A stretch of 64,000 nt of DNA from Microcebus murinus (Eukaryota > Chordata > Mammalia > Primates > Cheirogaleidae): contig NC_134107.1 in assembly GCF_040939455.1 (NCBI RefSeq), positions 9,735,537 through 9,799,536 on the forward strand. Reading direction: 5' to 3'. The translations under genes were made by a program, and so were the position numbers. Below the pieces are notes generated by a model. The model made no database searches, was not told the origin of the DNA, and saw only the letters and a list, made by a program, of their open reading frames with translations. Each line of letters begins with the position of its first letter. The first letter of the stretch is position 1. Shown here piece after piece: positions 34,201 to 44,690 of the stretch.

Positions 34201-34734
34201 CCACTCCCTTTACTCACACAGCCAGAAAGGCAAACGGCACCTTCCCAGCCTTCACGCCCATGACAAGCGACATTTGGCCCCAGGTGACACCTGTCCGGTG
34301 GAGCTGGACTCTGGTGCTAACAGCACCTGCTTGAACTCCAAGTCCTGAGCAGGGGGCCCTGCACTTGAGGTGGGGCAGGAGTGGGGAGCCGGGCAGCGAG
34401 AGGGGAAGGGGGAAGGGGAACAGAGAGAGAGAGGAGGGAGGGTAGCATCCCCTTTCCTCAACTCAGGACCAGGCTACTGGGAAAATTTTGAAACAGAAGA
34501 AACGGGACTTTGTCCTTCTTCCTCCTGCTTTTGGCAGCTTTGTACGTCCCAATACCCCCTCGCTCCAAGCTCCACGGGTCAGCGCCCGCCTTCCACAGTG
34601 TCCTGGGATCCCAAATGCACCCCCAGGAGATCTTGTCCTCTCAGTGCAGCTCATCTTTGTTTGAATGTTAGTAGGAAAGCACACTCCATAACCCAATTCA
34701 CACTAAAGTGAGAGTGGCTGATAGACAGCTAACC
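31210..34734. other. Unique GC-rich DNA, no gene seen
   Basis: Contains a small GGAAG/GGAT patch near 31470-31545 and a poly-purine stretch at 34385-34440. No supported exon or known transposon. Open frames on both strands lack domains. Confidence 0.45.
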
Positions 34735-34742
34735 CTCTAAGA

Positions 34743-34966
34743 CAGGCATCTTCAAACTACGGCCATGGGCCACATGCGGCCCCCCAAGGACATTTATCCA
34801 GCCTGCCATGTGTGTTTGCCACCGCTGCCTGTCCTACTTAGCAGTCGACTGGTCCCCAGGCCCGCAGCGCGCATGTGTGGAATGTGCACTGCGCTCTCCA
34901 ACGGCCCTCCAATGGCCTGAGGGACAGTGGACTGGCCCCCCCGTTTAAAATGTTTGAGGTCCCCTG
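34743..34966 (-). mobile_element. Short non-autonomous hAT transposon (OC1-like)
   Basis: A compact 224-bp element. Its terminal inverted repeats are 'caggcatcttcaaact' at the left and the complement of 'tgtttgaggtcccctg' at the right. It is flanked by an 8-bp target duplication with one mismatch (ctctaaga 34735-34742, ctttaaga 34967-34974), which is the hAT hallmark. On the minus strand the opening 'caggggacctcaaacatttt' and the following 'gtccactgtccctcaggcc' strongly recall the OC1 (OposCharlie1) family, known for horizontal transfer between animals. It has no coding capacity. Family assignment is from memory. Confidence 0.75.
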
Positions 34967-34974
34967 CTTTAAGA

Positions 34975-35621
34975 GCTATGAGCATTTTTTAAAAGGTGGT
35001 TCCAGAGCCTCGTTAGTCACTAATTGGTGGGCTTCACACCTGTGCCAAATCAAAGGCAACAAGTCTTGGTGGATAAAAGACCCGGGCAGCTCCACTCTCG
35101 GGGCAGAGGAGAGGTGGGAGCACGCAGACATCATGGCGACCTGCCTGTCAAAGGGACATCCGGGTAGCAACGAGGTCTCCTGACTCATGGCGGGAACCAA
35201 TGCGTGCGTTTACAGGAGAGACGCCCAGGAGCAAAGAAAGCCCCTAAGAGACGCAAAGGAAAAGCAGCCAGAGCCGGCTGCACGGTTTGCAGGCGCAGCA
35301 CCGGGTGCGAACGCCGGCCCTTGTGCAAATCGCAGGGAAAGTTCCGCTCGGGGCACTAACCCACACGGCTTTCCTTTCTCCTGCAGTTTGTCTCTCAGCT
35401 TGTCTTGGCGTTTTGTATTTGCCTTCGCTGTTGTTGTAACGCAGGGAACAGTTAAAATCTTAACTTATTAGCGTGATTCCTAGCCCCCATCTTTCCCTCG
35501 TGAGCGGCAAGTACAGGCGCATGTCACACGTGTGCAGAATCGCCGGAATTACACTCTCGTAGCTCATAGCTCGCACGTGTCTCTGTATTTTGGGGTATTT
35601 AGTTCTTGTTGTTTGTTGTTT
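34975..35621. other. Unique DNA, no gene seen
   Basis: Includes 'cactaattggtgggcttcac', a CCAAT-like element on the minus strand near 35020. No gene follows in a convincing frame. Confidence 0.4.
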
Positions 35622-35766
35622 TTTTTTTGTTTATTCGAGACAGAGTCTCGCTCTGTTGCCCGGGCTAGAGTGCCGTGGCGTCAGCCTAGCTCACAGCAAC
35701 CTCAAACTCCTGGGCTCAAGCGATCCTCCTGCCTCAGCCTCCCGAGTAGCTGGGACTACAGGCACT
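35622..35766 (-). mobile_element. Half Alu (tail-side arm only), antisense
   Basis: Poly-T, then 'gagacagagtctcgctctgt' through 'gagtagctgggactacaggc', after which the sequence leaves the Alu abruptly. Only the right arm is present. The head 'agctcacagcaacctcaaac' is the lemur form. Confidence 0.93.
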
Positions 35767-35917
35767 CTATTTTTGTTTTTACCAGAGCAGCAGAACCTCG
35801 GCAGGAAACTATCATAACCGTTTTTATTTCCCTCCTTTCCCGTTCCCCTACATCACCATTTCGGCTGACACAGTAAGAACCCGTGGGATGGTTTCCTGGG
35901 TTTTGGTGCGTCTTGGA

Positions 35918-36235
35918 GCTGCGGTCCCCAGCCCCCGGGCCGTGGACTGGGACCGGCCCGTGGCCTGTTAGGAACCGGGCCGCAGAGCTCCGCCTCCCAC
36001 TCACTCCCCACCCAGCCTGGTCCGTGGAAAAACTGTCTTCCACGGAACGCAGGGGCCGGGCCCCGCGGCGGGAGGTGCGCGGGGCGGGCGGGTGAGCGGA
36101 GCTTCATCTGTATTTCCAGCCGCGCCCCATGGCTGGCATCCCCGCTTGAGCACCGCCTCCTGGCCATCCCTGTCCGTGGAAAAACTGTCTTTCGTGGCAC
36201 CGGTCCCTGGCGCCAAAAAGTTGGGGCCGCCGTCG
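35918..36235 (+). mobile_element. MER1-type hAT-Charlie, rearranged
   Basis: Begins 'gcggtccccagcccccgggc' and ends 'ggcgccaaaaagttggggcc', inverted ends typical of MER1-type non-autonomous Charlie elements. The middle has 'cggcccgtggcctgttagga' and 'gagcttcatctgtatttcca'. The terminal motif 'gtccgtggaaaaactgtctt' occurs twice, at about 36018 and 36172, so either two copies are nested or the 3' part was duplicated. The element makes the local CpG density high. Confidence 0.8.
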
Positions 36236-38055
36236 TAGAGCAGCCTTGCCTTCTGTGACGGAAGCAAATTCTGGCCTGAACCCGAGCGTGGGCCCTGGGT
36301 GCCCCCAGGTAGCCGTCACCCCCCGACCTCGTCCTGGCTCTGAGCTCCAGCGGACACCCAGGCCTCGGGGCCCGCGGAACTCGGTGCCTGTGCACACTGG
36401 TGTGGCCAACGCTGCCTACGAGCGGTGGCAGCAAAGGGTTAAGGTCACGGGTCGGCACCACCCTCGTCCTCTGCCCACCTGCACGCGCAGGCAGATCTCA
36501 GCTGAAAACACAGGGTCGACGACAAATAATGCAGAATTTTAAGCGCACTAAACCAGGCGCAGGGCCTGAGCGCGGGGCCCTGCGTGACCCGCGGGGCCCG
36601 CCCTGAAATCGGGCTTCCCCTCCCCTCTGGGGTCCCTGGCCGTGCGGGTGCCGGGCCGGCGGCTCCCCTGAGACCCGCGTGCCTCTGCAGCCGATCTGGG
36701 TCAAAGCCTATGAAGGACTGGCGCCTTGGTTAATGAGCACAGCTACTCCCCACCGGGGTAAAATTAGGGGCACGGATTCCACTTAACATCTCTCTTTTCT
36801 TTTTTTCTCTTTAACATCGAGGCTTCTAGACCTAGTCCGTTCTTATTTTAATTTCCATCTGCTTTTATCCGAGTCCCCGGAGACCAGGAGGAGAGCGGCC
36901 CACATCTCCGGCAAGCTCTGGAGGGGGTGGGGAGAGGGGGAAGGGGCTAGAGCAGCGGGCGGCGAGCAACTCGCTTGGCAGAGACCAGCACGCGGTGGGG
37001 GCTGTCCCCGCAGGCTGGTCCTGGCAGGGCAGGGGGTCCCGGGGGAGGCCGGGGGAGGGGCCGCAGAAGCCGACACACTCCGGCCGGGTTGGGCCGGGCG
37101 GGGCCGGTGCCCGTGCCCAGCAGGACATGCGGGCGGTGCCAGGCCCTGCTCTGGGCCTCCTTCACACCCCATTTTTAACAGCGAGCCGTCAGATCTGTTG
37201 CGCGGCACCAGCTCCCGGCTCGAGGCCCCCTGTGTGCGCAGCCGCCTGCGCCTGCAGGGCAGGAGGCCCGGCCAGCTTACGGCATCTGTTTATCCTGCCG
37301 GCCGCGGGGCACGCGCTCCCTGGGAGCAGACTGGAGGCGGTGGGACCACGCATTCCTGGACGCTGGCATCACGGCTGAGCGCCAGGCGAGGGTTCCAGGC
37401 ATAGCTGTCACCAGGTGACAGATTGGTCCGCTCTGGAGGGAGCCAGCCAGCTCTGGCCACCTCTGACTCCTGGAATGGCCGTGGAGGGGGGGGTGCTGAA
37501 TGTAGAAGGAGCATCCGTGCCCAGCGTCCCAGAGCCCAGGGACAGTGACATCGGCCCAGGGGTGCCTGGCTGTCTGAGCGCTCATACTCACGCACTCATC
37601 TCTGCAGTACGGCAACCCTGGGGAGGAGGCGCCCTCATCACCCCCATTCTACAGATGGGGAAACCAAGGCCGGCGGGGTGACAGCCAGTAAGTGAGGAGC
37701 CAGGAGGTGAGCAGGCTGCCGGGCTGAGGCCCCGCCAGCGAGCTCAGTGCAGCCCCTGGAGACAGGGGCTCTGCCTTCCCTGGCCCTGAGCACCTCCCGC
37801 CCTTCAGGACAAAGGCCCGAGTCACAGAATGGGCAAGGCAAACCCTCGCTGAGATTTCCGGGGAGAGCCGGCGTGCGTACATCACACACCGGGGTTCCCG
37901 CTGGGGTCCAGGTAGACTTGTTTTTCTGCTTCTCCGCTTCCTTCTCCACAGTCGGCCCGGGGTCCTCTTCACCGGCCCCTCCCACCCTTCCTCCGAACTG
38001 CTGCGGTTATGGGTGAGGCCTCAGCTTCCCCAAATCTGAAAGGGATTTCTATGTA
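36236..38055. other. Unique GC-rich DNA, no gene seen
   Basis: 36690-36870 is a short AT-richer non-repeat patch ('ttaacatctctcttttcttt'). 36900-37400 is CpG-containing. No supported exon. Confidence 0.45.
37595..37700 (-). mobile_element. MIR SINE fragment, antisense
   Basis: 'cattctacagatggggaaac' followed by 'caaggccggcggggtgacag' and 'agtaagtgaggagcc' is the antisense MIR core and tail. Confidence 0.7.
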
Positions 38056-38059
38056 TGGC

Positions 38060-38660
38060 AAAATTAATTAGTGGTGAAATTCACATAACATAAAACACAG
38101 CATGTTACCCATTTTAAAATGCACAATTGAGTGGCGTTGAATGCATTCACAATGTTGCGCAACCATCACCGCCATCCATTCCGGAACATTCCATCCCCGC
38201 AAAAAAAAAAAAAAAAAAAAAAATCTCCCATAGCAGTCACTCCCCATTCTCCCTCCCCTAGCCTCCGACAACTGCTGACCCATTTCCTGGCTCCATGGAT
38301 TTGCCCATTCTGGACATTTCATATCAGTGAAATCGTGCAATTTACGGTCTTTCGTGACCGGCCTCTTTCGCCGGACACAATGTCCTCAGGCTCCACGCAT
38401 GGGCGGCGTGCGGCTGCGCGCCCTTCCCTCTCTGTCCCGTGGCAGGCACGGATCACACGCCGTCTGTCCTCTGCCGGTGGCCTTTGGGCTGTTCCCGCCG
38501 TTCGGCTGTGGTGCGCGGCGCCGGCTGAGCACTCGAGCACAAGGCTCTGCCGGGACGCCGGCTTTCACTCCTTTGGGGCAGAAACCTCGGAGCAGAATTG
38601 CGGGGTTGCAGGTGACTCTGCGCCGTGTCACAGCGCCACGAGGGGGCGTTTGAAAAGCTG
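38060..38660 (-). mobile_element. GC-shifted LINE-1, antisense
   Basis: The order is L1 throughout. It opens with 'ttaccattttaaaatgcac'-type text and 'gttgcgcaaccatcaccgcc'. A 26-A tract follows, then 'actccccattctccctcccc' and 'cctggctccatggatttgcc'. Further on are 'tttggggcagaaacctcgga' and 'gcagaattgcggggttgcag'. The later half (38400-38650) has lost its A/T richness: 'gttcccgccgttcggctgtg' stands where L1 has 'gcttccaccttttggctattg'. Confidence 0.8.
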
Positions 38661-38744
38661 GCTTGCAAAGTTGCGGGGAAGGCTGCGAGCGACCGACCGA
38701 AGCCCCCGCACTTGGAGGCATTTGGGGGCGGCGGAGCGCTCAAG

Positions 38745-38855
38745 CTCCAGCCCCGCCACTCACTGCTGTGTGCCCTCAAGCAGGTTACTTAACCTCTCTG
38801 AGCCTTGCCTTCCTCTTCTGTCCGCAGGGCTGCAGTAAGGGCTCGATGAGCGTTT
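38745..38855 (+). mobile_element. MIR SINE fragment
   Basis: 'caggttacttaacctctctg' followed by 'agccttgccttcctcttctg' is the MIR core. The end 'gctcgatgagcg' fits the tail. Confidence 0.75.
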
Positions 38856-39639
38856 GAGGTGCAAGGGCAAGCCTCGGCCGTCTCTGTTCTCCCCAGCACG
38901 CCAGCACCAGAGGCTTCTCTCTCTCACCTCACCTCATCCTGCCACTGTTGCCATCAGCACCAGCTCCTTGCAGGCGAGGGGACAGTCCAGAGGGGTCGTG
39001 TGGCTTGCCCGGGCCACACAGCAGCCCCAGCTGTGGGCAGGGTGGCTAGCTCCTTCCCCTCCGCACTCGGCCTCCCGGGCATCATCTGCCGCGGAGAGCG
39101 AGCTCCCACGTGGCGCTTGGAGCGAGTGTTTAACGCCCATAAAACCCAAGGAGCTCAACACTCCCAAATAAGGTCTCCTGTGCATTTGCCCAGGAACGCG
39201 GCCCAGACGGCGGGACCCAGAGCACATCTCCGCAGGGAAGAGACGCCACTCTTCACCGCTCCTCGGGTCTCGGTGTAAGCCACGACCGCATCTCCGGGCC
39301 CAGACGAAGGCGTCGAGCGGGGCGCCTGCCGGGCTCCCGCTCCGGGCGTCCTGGCCCACGGCTCAGAGCAGCGGCGGGACGTGGGGGGTGGCGGCACGCG
39401 GGAGCCGGGTTCCGTGGGCAGAGTGAGACCCGCCGTTCTTAGTTGCTGGGAGGGCTGTTGGAAAGGAGCAGCCCTGGGATCAGGCGCTGACATCACGCAG
39501 GCCCTCCGCTGGGTCCTTTAGTGACTGCGGATTTTTACAGTTTCCCCTCCAAGAAAGCAGGGGTGTCAGGGCTCAGACACCCCCACAGGAGCTCGACGCA
39601 GAGACGGGAACTGGGGGACCCAAATGCCACGTCCCGGTG

Positions 39640-39745
39640 CCACCTCTTAGCCAGGAGGCGGCTTTGGCCAAGTTGCTTAATCTCTCCAGCTGCCAGTTTT
39701 CTTGCCAGCGAAATGGGTGTAGACGGACTTAAACGTCCAGCAGGG
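39640..39745 (+). mobile_element. MIR SINE fragment
   Basis: 'ggccaagttgcttaatctct' then 'ccagctgccagttttcttgc' and 'agcgaaatgggtgtag' follow the MIR series. Confidence 0.7.
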
Positions 39746-39920
39746 AAGTGAGGGCTGTAAAAGGGCCGGCCCGTCGTGCGGCTGTTGGGAACATCCAGCG
39801 TCTGCCGTCCTGGCCGTTGTCAAGGTTGCCTCGCATGTGACAAGGGGGTTCGGCGGCAGGTGCCAGCGCCAAGACGAAGCGGCTCTGCACGCCTGGGCCG
39901 GCCTGGACCCGCGCAGCTCT

Positions 39921-40477
39921 GCCCCCAGCCCGCTGCCCTCCCCCGCTGCCCCCCACCCGCTGCCCTCCCCCACTGCCTTCCCCCGATGCCCCCACCCGCT
40001 GCCCTCCCCCGCTGCCCTCCCCCACTGCCCTCCCTCGCTGCCCCCCACCCGCTGCCCTCCCCCACTGCCCTCCCCCGCTGCCTTCCCCCGCTGCCCCCCA
40101 CCCGCTGCCCTCCCCCCGCTGCCCTCCCCGACTGCCCCCAGCTGCCCCCCCGCTGCCCTCCCCCACTGCCCTCCCCCGCTGCCCTCCCCCACTGCCCTCC
40201 CCACTGCCCTCCCCCGCCCCCAGCCCACTGCCCTCCCCCACTGCCCTCCCCCGCTGCCCCCCAGCTGCCCCCCCACTGCCCTCCCCCACTGCCCTCCCCC
40301 GCTGCCCCCCACCCGCTGCCCTCCCCCGATGCCCCCACCTGCTCCCCTCCCCCGCTGCCCCCCACCCGCTGCCCTCCCCCCGCTGCCCTCCCCCACTGCC
40401 CCCCACCCGCTGCCCTCCCCCGATGCCCCCCACCTGCTGCCCTCCCCCACTGCCCTCCCCCGCTGCCCTCCCCCGGC
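39921..40477 (+). repeat. C-rich 13-14-bp minisatellite
   Basis: About 40 units of '(g/a)ctgccctccccc' (13 bp) with a 14-bp variant 'gctgccccccaccc'. The C strand is the plus strand. The minus strand has dense G runs with quadruplex potential, and Gly/Ser/Glu-rich minus-strand frames of over 300 codons arise from it. Variant units are interspersed, with runs such as 'gctgcccccagctgcc' in places. Confidence 0.97.
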
Positions 40478-40544
40478 CCTGGCTCTGCCCCGGGCCATGC
40501 CCACTTGCTCCATCATGGCAACACCCACAGCAATGGGGACCCGC

Positions 40545-40670
40545 ACACCACCCCACTCGATAGACGGGAAACCTGAGTACAGGGAGGTAAATAACCCACC
40601 CAAGGCCACACGGCTCGTAAGGGACAGAGCAAGGATGTGGGCCAGGCAGCTCACCTCTCTGCCCTGACAC
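40545..40670 (-). mobile_element. MIR SINE fragment, antisense
   Basis: 'gacgggaaacctgagtacag' then 'aataacccacccaaggccac' and 'acggctcgtaagggacagag' is the antisense MIR order. Confidence 0.75.
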
Positions 40671-41034
40671 CGCGGGCCAGCCCAGCACCATCAGAAAGGG
40701 GACGAGGCAGAGCTGGCTTCAGCAGGGACGGGGGCCGGCAGCTGAGACCCCGGGACATCCCTGGCCTGGACATGGTGGCCGGGCCAGCTTCTTCCCCGGC
40801 GGTGGGGCTGCCTCTTGGAGAGCCCCCGGAGCCCGAGTTTCACCTGTCCCGGACAGTGGGCGCCAGGAGGAGGAGCGGGTGGTCCAGGCAGCTTCGCTTA
40901 CCTGTCACCCACCGTGGCCTGCAGACGGGGTGCAGGGGATGTGACAAAGGCTCGAGCCCTGGAGCAGCCGGGGTACACGTGGGGGCTCCCTTTTCTGCTA
41001 GGAAAAGCGGCAAACTCCTCCCTGCGGCCTCTAG

Positions 41035-41215
41035 GGCACTGCATGGTGCCCTGCGCCAGCCTGCTCTCCCCCACGGCACTCACGCTGGGCTGCTTTCTGA
41101 ACGTGCCAGTCTCCTTCCTGCCCCAGGGCCTTTGCACCTGCTGTTTCTCTGCCTGCACTGTCTCACCGCCGCTTCACCCAGCAAAGTCACGTATGTCCTT
41201 TCAGTCCCAGCACCA
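41035..41215 (+). mobile_element. L2 LINE fragment
   Basis: 'ccccagggcctttgcacctg' followed by 'ctgtttctctgcctgcactg' is the typical L2 motif. It abuts an MLT1-type LTR. Confidence 0.75.
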
Positions 41216-41227
41216 GCTCCAGCCCCT

Positions 41228-41672
41228 GGCGTGGCAGGCTGAACAGCGGCTCCAAAGAGAGACGTTCAAGCACCAACCCCTGTCCCAGTAAATGTGACCG
41301 TACTTGGAAAGTGGAGCTTACTTGGAAATCTTTGCAGGTGTGATTAAGGCTCACAAAATGAGATCCCCTTGGATTAGGGCGGCCCCCAAATCCAATAGTG
41401 AGTGTCCTTGTGAGAGACAGAAAAGGAGAGGACAACACGGGGACATACGAGAGAAGCCGTGTGACCACGGAGGCGGAGACCCGAGCGGGGCGCCCGCAGA
41501 AGCCAGGAGACAGGCGTGGGCAGATTTCCCCGCAGAGCTTCTAGAAGGAGCCAGCCCTGCCAGCACCTTGATTCTGAGCTTCCTGTTCCCCAGAACTGTG
41601 AGAAAACTAACTCCCGTTGCTTTACGCTGCCCGGATTTTGTGGTTTGTTACGGCAGCCCCAGGAAACGAACC
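41228..41672 (+). mobile_element. MLT1-type solo LTR, nearly full length
   Basis: 'cttggaaatctttgcaggtg' then 'tgattaaggctcacaaaatg', 'agtgagtgtccttgtgagag' and 'gaagccaggagacaggcg' come in order. It ends 'cccagaactgtgagaaaact' and 'gtttgttacggcagccccag', the MLT1 terminus. It is inserted directly after an L2 relic. No internal retroviral genes. Confidence 0.85.
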
Positions 41673-42131
41673 CTCGGGCCCAGAACGAAGGGTTCCCCGA
41701 GATGTGGCACTTTGAGAGCTGGAACCAGGACCGTTCCAGACAAAGCAGGACAGCGGGTCACCCTGGCTGTCCCGTCCGGCCCCCAAGGTGGCATCGGCCC
41801 CCATTCCACACGTCACGGCTCCAGGGGCTGCGCTGCAGTGACCGCTAACTAGCTGATTGCTTGCACAATTCTTCATGCCATAGTGGGCCCTCCCTGCCTG
41901 CCCCGCCCTCCCCGCCGTGCCCAGCCCAGCGCTGGCTGTGGAGCCTGGTGCTAGGGAGGCCGTGTGCGACGAAAGAAAGAGGAGGCCGGGTCTCCCTGGC
42001 CCCGGGGGCAGATCCAGGTCAGATGGGGAAGTACCATGGCACACAGTTGGAGCTTAGCGCCGGGAACTGCTTTGCAGGGTGGGGCGCTGGCCAACAGCGG
42101 CCAGGCCACGTGGGAGAAGGCTGGCGTCTCA

Positions 42132-42203
42132 GCAGAGGCTGGGGTCACCGCAGAGGCTGGGGTCACCGCAGAGGCTGGGGTCACCGCAGAGGCTGGGGTC
42201 ACC
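42132..42203 (+). repeat. 18-bp tandem repeat, 4 copies
   Basis: Four near-perfect copies of 'gcagaggctggggtcacc'. As 18 is divisible by three, all frames crossing it stay open. Confidence 0.97.
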
Positions 42204-42899
42204 GCGTGGCACACGCACAGGTGAGCGCCACCTTCCACGCTGCCTAAAGCCCTGCAATCCCGGGGTGCTGCAGGATTCTGGACGCCGAAACAGCGGGGGC
42301 ACTGGCCTGGGGGAAGGGCAGCGTGCAGGGAGGGGCGGGAGGGCCGGGCACCCAGCGGGGCCAGAGAGAGGACGCGGGACAGTGGGAGTGGCTGGGAGGC
42401 ATCACTGCAGGGAGCGGGCAGGAGAAGGGATGCTGAACAGTCGCTAACGCCAGACCCCTCTCAGGAGGTGAGAAACAGACAGCAGGGGGGGACTAACTCG
42501 CCCTTCACCCCGGGAGTCAGATCTGAGTCATTGCCTCACTTTTGCAGGGCTCTTCCTAGCCCCCAAAGTGCTTGTATGCATGGCCTTAAGCAAATGGAAG
42601 TGCATTTCCCACGTACAAACGCCGGGGCCATGGATGGGGATGATGCTCTCGGGTCTCGGAGACCCGGCTTCTCCTCTGCTGTGGCGCTGCAAAGCCTCCG
42701 TGTCTGGAGCCACCTCATGGTCTAGCGTGGCTGCTCCTGCTCCAGCCCTCACAGCTCTGTCTCGGCCAGAGGCAGTGGGAGAGGAGAGGGAAGGGCATGC
42801 CCCTCTCTTTGGTCTTTTTCCTGGAAGTTACACTCTATGTGAGTATTTTTGGAAAATTTAGGTGATGTTTTCTCATTTAAAATACTAATTGATCCCACC

Positions 42900-43050
42900 C
42901 TCAGGTGACCACCTACCACATGCCAGGCACCACTGGCCTCTCTACAAACCTATCTCCGGGATTTCTCGCAGCCACCCTCTAAGGAGGTCCCAGCAAGCCT
43001 GTTGCACAGATGGGCAAACTGAGGCTCAGGGCCAGGGCCAGGCTGCAGCC
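42900..43050 (-). mobile_element. MIR SINE, antisense
   Basis: 'cctaccacatgccaggcacc' at one end and 'cacagatgggcaaactgagg' with 'ctcagggcc' at the other, in antisense MIR order. Confidence 0.8.
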
Positions 43051-44359
43051 TGAGCCCAGGGCTGGCAGACGGAGGCACCACCCCTCCGGCTGTGCTGAGG
43101 ACCTGGGCTTCCCCCCGGGCCTGGGTCACCTGGTGAGTCACAGCCCCTTTGTGGCCACTTCCTGTGACTCACACGGCCCCGTCCGCCCCAGAGGGCGCCC
43201 CAGAGGAAACGTAGGGACGCAGAGCCCCCACCCCGACAGCCTCAGCCAGCGTGGGGGAAGAACACCCTGAGCAACAGGCCCCCACAGACGGCCCCCAGGG
43301 GACACACGGCTTTTCCTGGGGCTGGCCCCCCGCAGAGGGGCCCCGGGGACACTCCTGCCCCCAGACCATGGGGATCGGGCGGCTGGGTCACAGGGAAACG
43401 TCCCTGGGCCTCTCTGGACAGCCGCCGAGCAGCCGGCACTCCTGGACAGGACGGAGGGTCCTCTGCTCGGCACCCCAGGCTCCAGGTTCGAGCCCCAGGG
43501 CCCCATGCAACCCTTCCAGGACAAGCCCACCGTCCAGCCTCTGTCCCAGCAGCTCTGTCCGGGACACCTGCGAGTGCCCAGCCCACGCCCGGCCGGCTCC
43601 CTGTCGCCTGCCCTGGCCGGGTTCGGTGCATTCCCTGCACACCTCTGGGATCTGGGGACACCTGCCGTCCCGGAATCCCGCCCTGCTCCGAGACGCCCGG
43701 CTTGGCTTTGCAGAGCCTGTGCGAGCTCCGTGCACGCTGCAAAGACGCGAGCAAGGTTCTTCCGACGCCTGGCCCGGTCCCGCCAGGTCCCATGAGGACC
43801 GCAAGGGGCCCGGAATTCCGGACTGGGCTTCCCCGGCGCAGCAGCACCCCAGCTTCGAGAGAGAAAACTGCACGCAAAGCCCGTCAGCCACGGCCCCGGG
43901 GGGCTCTGCCCGCATGGGGGTCCCGGCGCCGGGGCAGGGAGACCGAGCCGGCGCCCACATTCCCACTGCCCGGCAGGCGGGGTCCTGGGATTAACGGCTT
44001 CTCACAAAGTCAAAGGCAAAGCTAAGGCCTCCGCAAGTGATAACTGGGCTCTGTGACCAAATAAGGCAATATTACATCTCACTGTTTACAGCGGCCGGCG
44101 GCCCGCGAGGAGGGCACCGGCAGGAACGCAGGACGCAGCCCGCGCCGGCCCTGCGGCCCCAGCGCCCAGGGCTCCGTCCAGAGCCTGTCGTCACTTCCCT
44201 GCGGAAACGACCGTTCGTCACTTTTAAAACACACACTAGCAGGGGTGACCCGGCCTCAGCTCCGGGCGGTCGACTCCCTTGAGTGGCAGAACCTGGCTTT
44301 GAACTTCCACACCCGTGATTTAAGCCGGGGGAGCCCCTAGACACCCGTTCCAGGGCTTG
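43051..44359. other. Unique GC-rich DNA, no gene seen
   Basis: Overlapping GC-rich frames on both strands. An AT-richer scrap at 43985-44090 ('ccaaataaggcaatattaca') may belong with the block at 44360. Confidence 0.45.
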
Positions 44360-44467
44360 AGTGAAAACAGAGGCGTTTCTGAGCCGGCGAACGTTAGAGC
44401 TACGTTCGCGAGGTGCCTTTTCCTCTCCTGAGAATTTATTGCGATTTTTCTTTTGCAAATAAGACTC

Positions 44468-44501
<34 letters not shown>

Positions 44502-44690
44502 AGAGCCTCGGCCAACCTTTCTGTCCCGACGGTATTTATACAAGGACAGACACAGTTGGAAGGGTCGAGTTTTACTCATTGGTATTAATAATAAGACAAG
44601 TGTAAATGTTTAAAACCCATTAGGAGGCTTTAAATGCTAAACAAAGCTTCAACCTGCTGGCATCTGCACCCTGGGTGGGGACTAGGCTGC
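44360..44690. promoter_or_regulatory. AT-rich island around a CTG repeat
   Basis: Non-repeat, AT-rich sequence in GC-rich surroundings ('gagaatttattgcgattttt', 'ggtattaataataagacaag', 'ttaggaggctttaaatgcta'). It holds a 10-unit CTG repeat. It has the look of conserved noncoding DNA. A minus-strand frame through it (44072-44515) reads a run of Ser from the repeat but shows no domain. Confidence 0.3.
44471..44500 (+). repeat. (GCT)10 trinucleotide repeat
   Basis: Ten uninterrupted GCT units (CAG class). Would encode poly-Ser on the minus strand in one frame. Confidence 0.97.

Noticed and set aside
39677..40691. Minus-strand Gly/Ser/Glu/Gln-rich frames over 300 codons
   Set aside because: Translation of the C-rich 13-bp minisatellite.
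44072..44515. Minus-strand frame starting with a poly-Ser run
   Set aside because: The Ser run is the CTG repeat. The rest has no recognisable domain and lies in apparent noncoding DNA.
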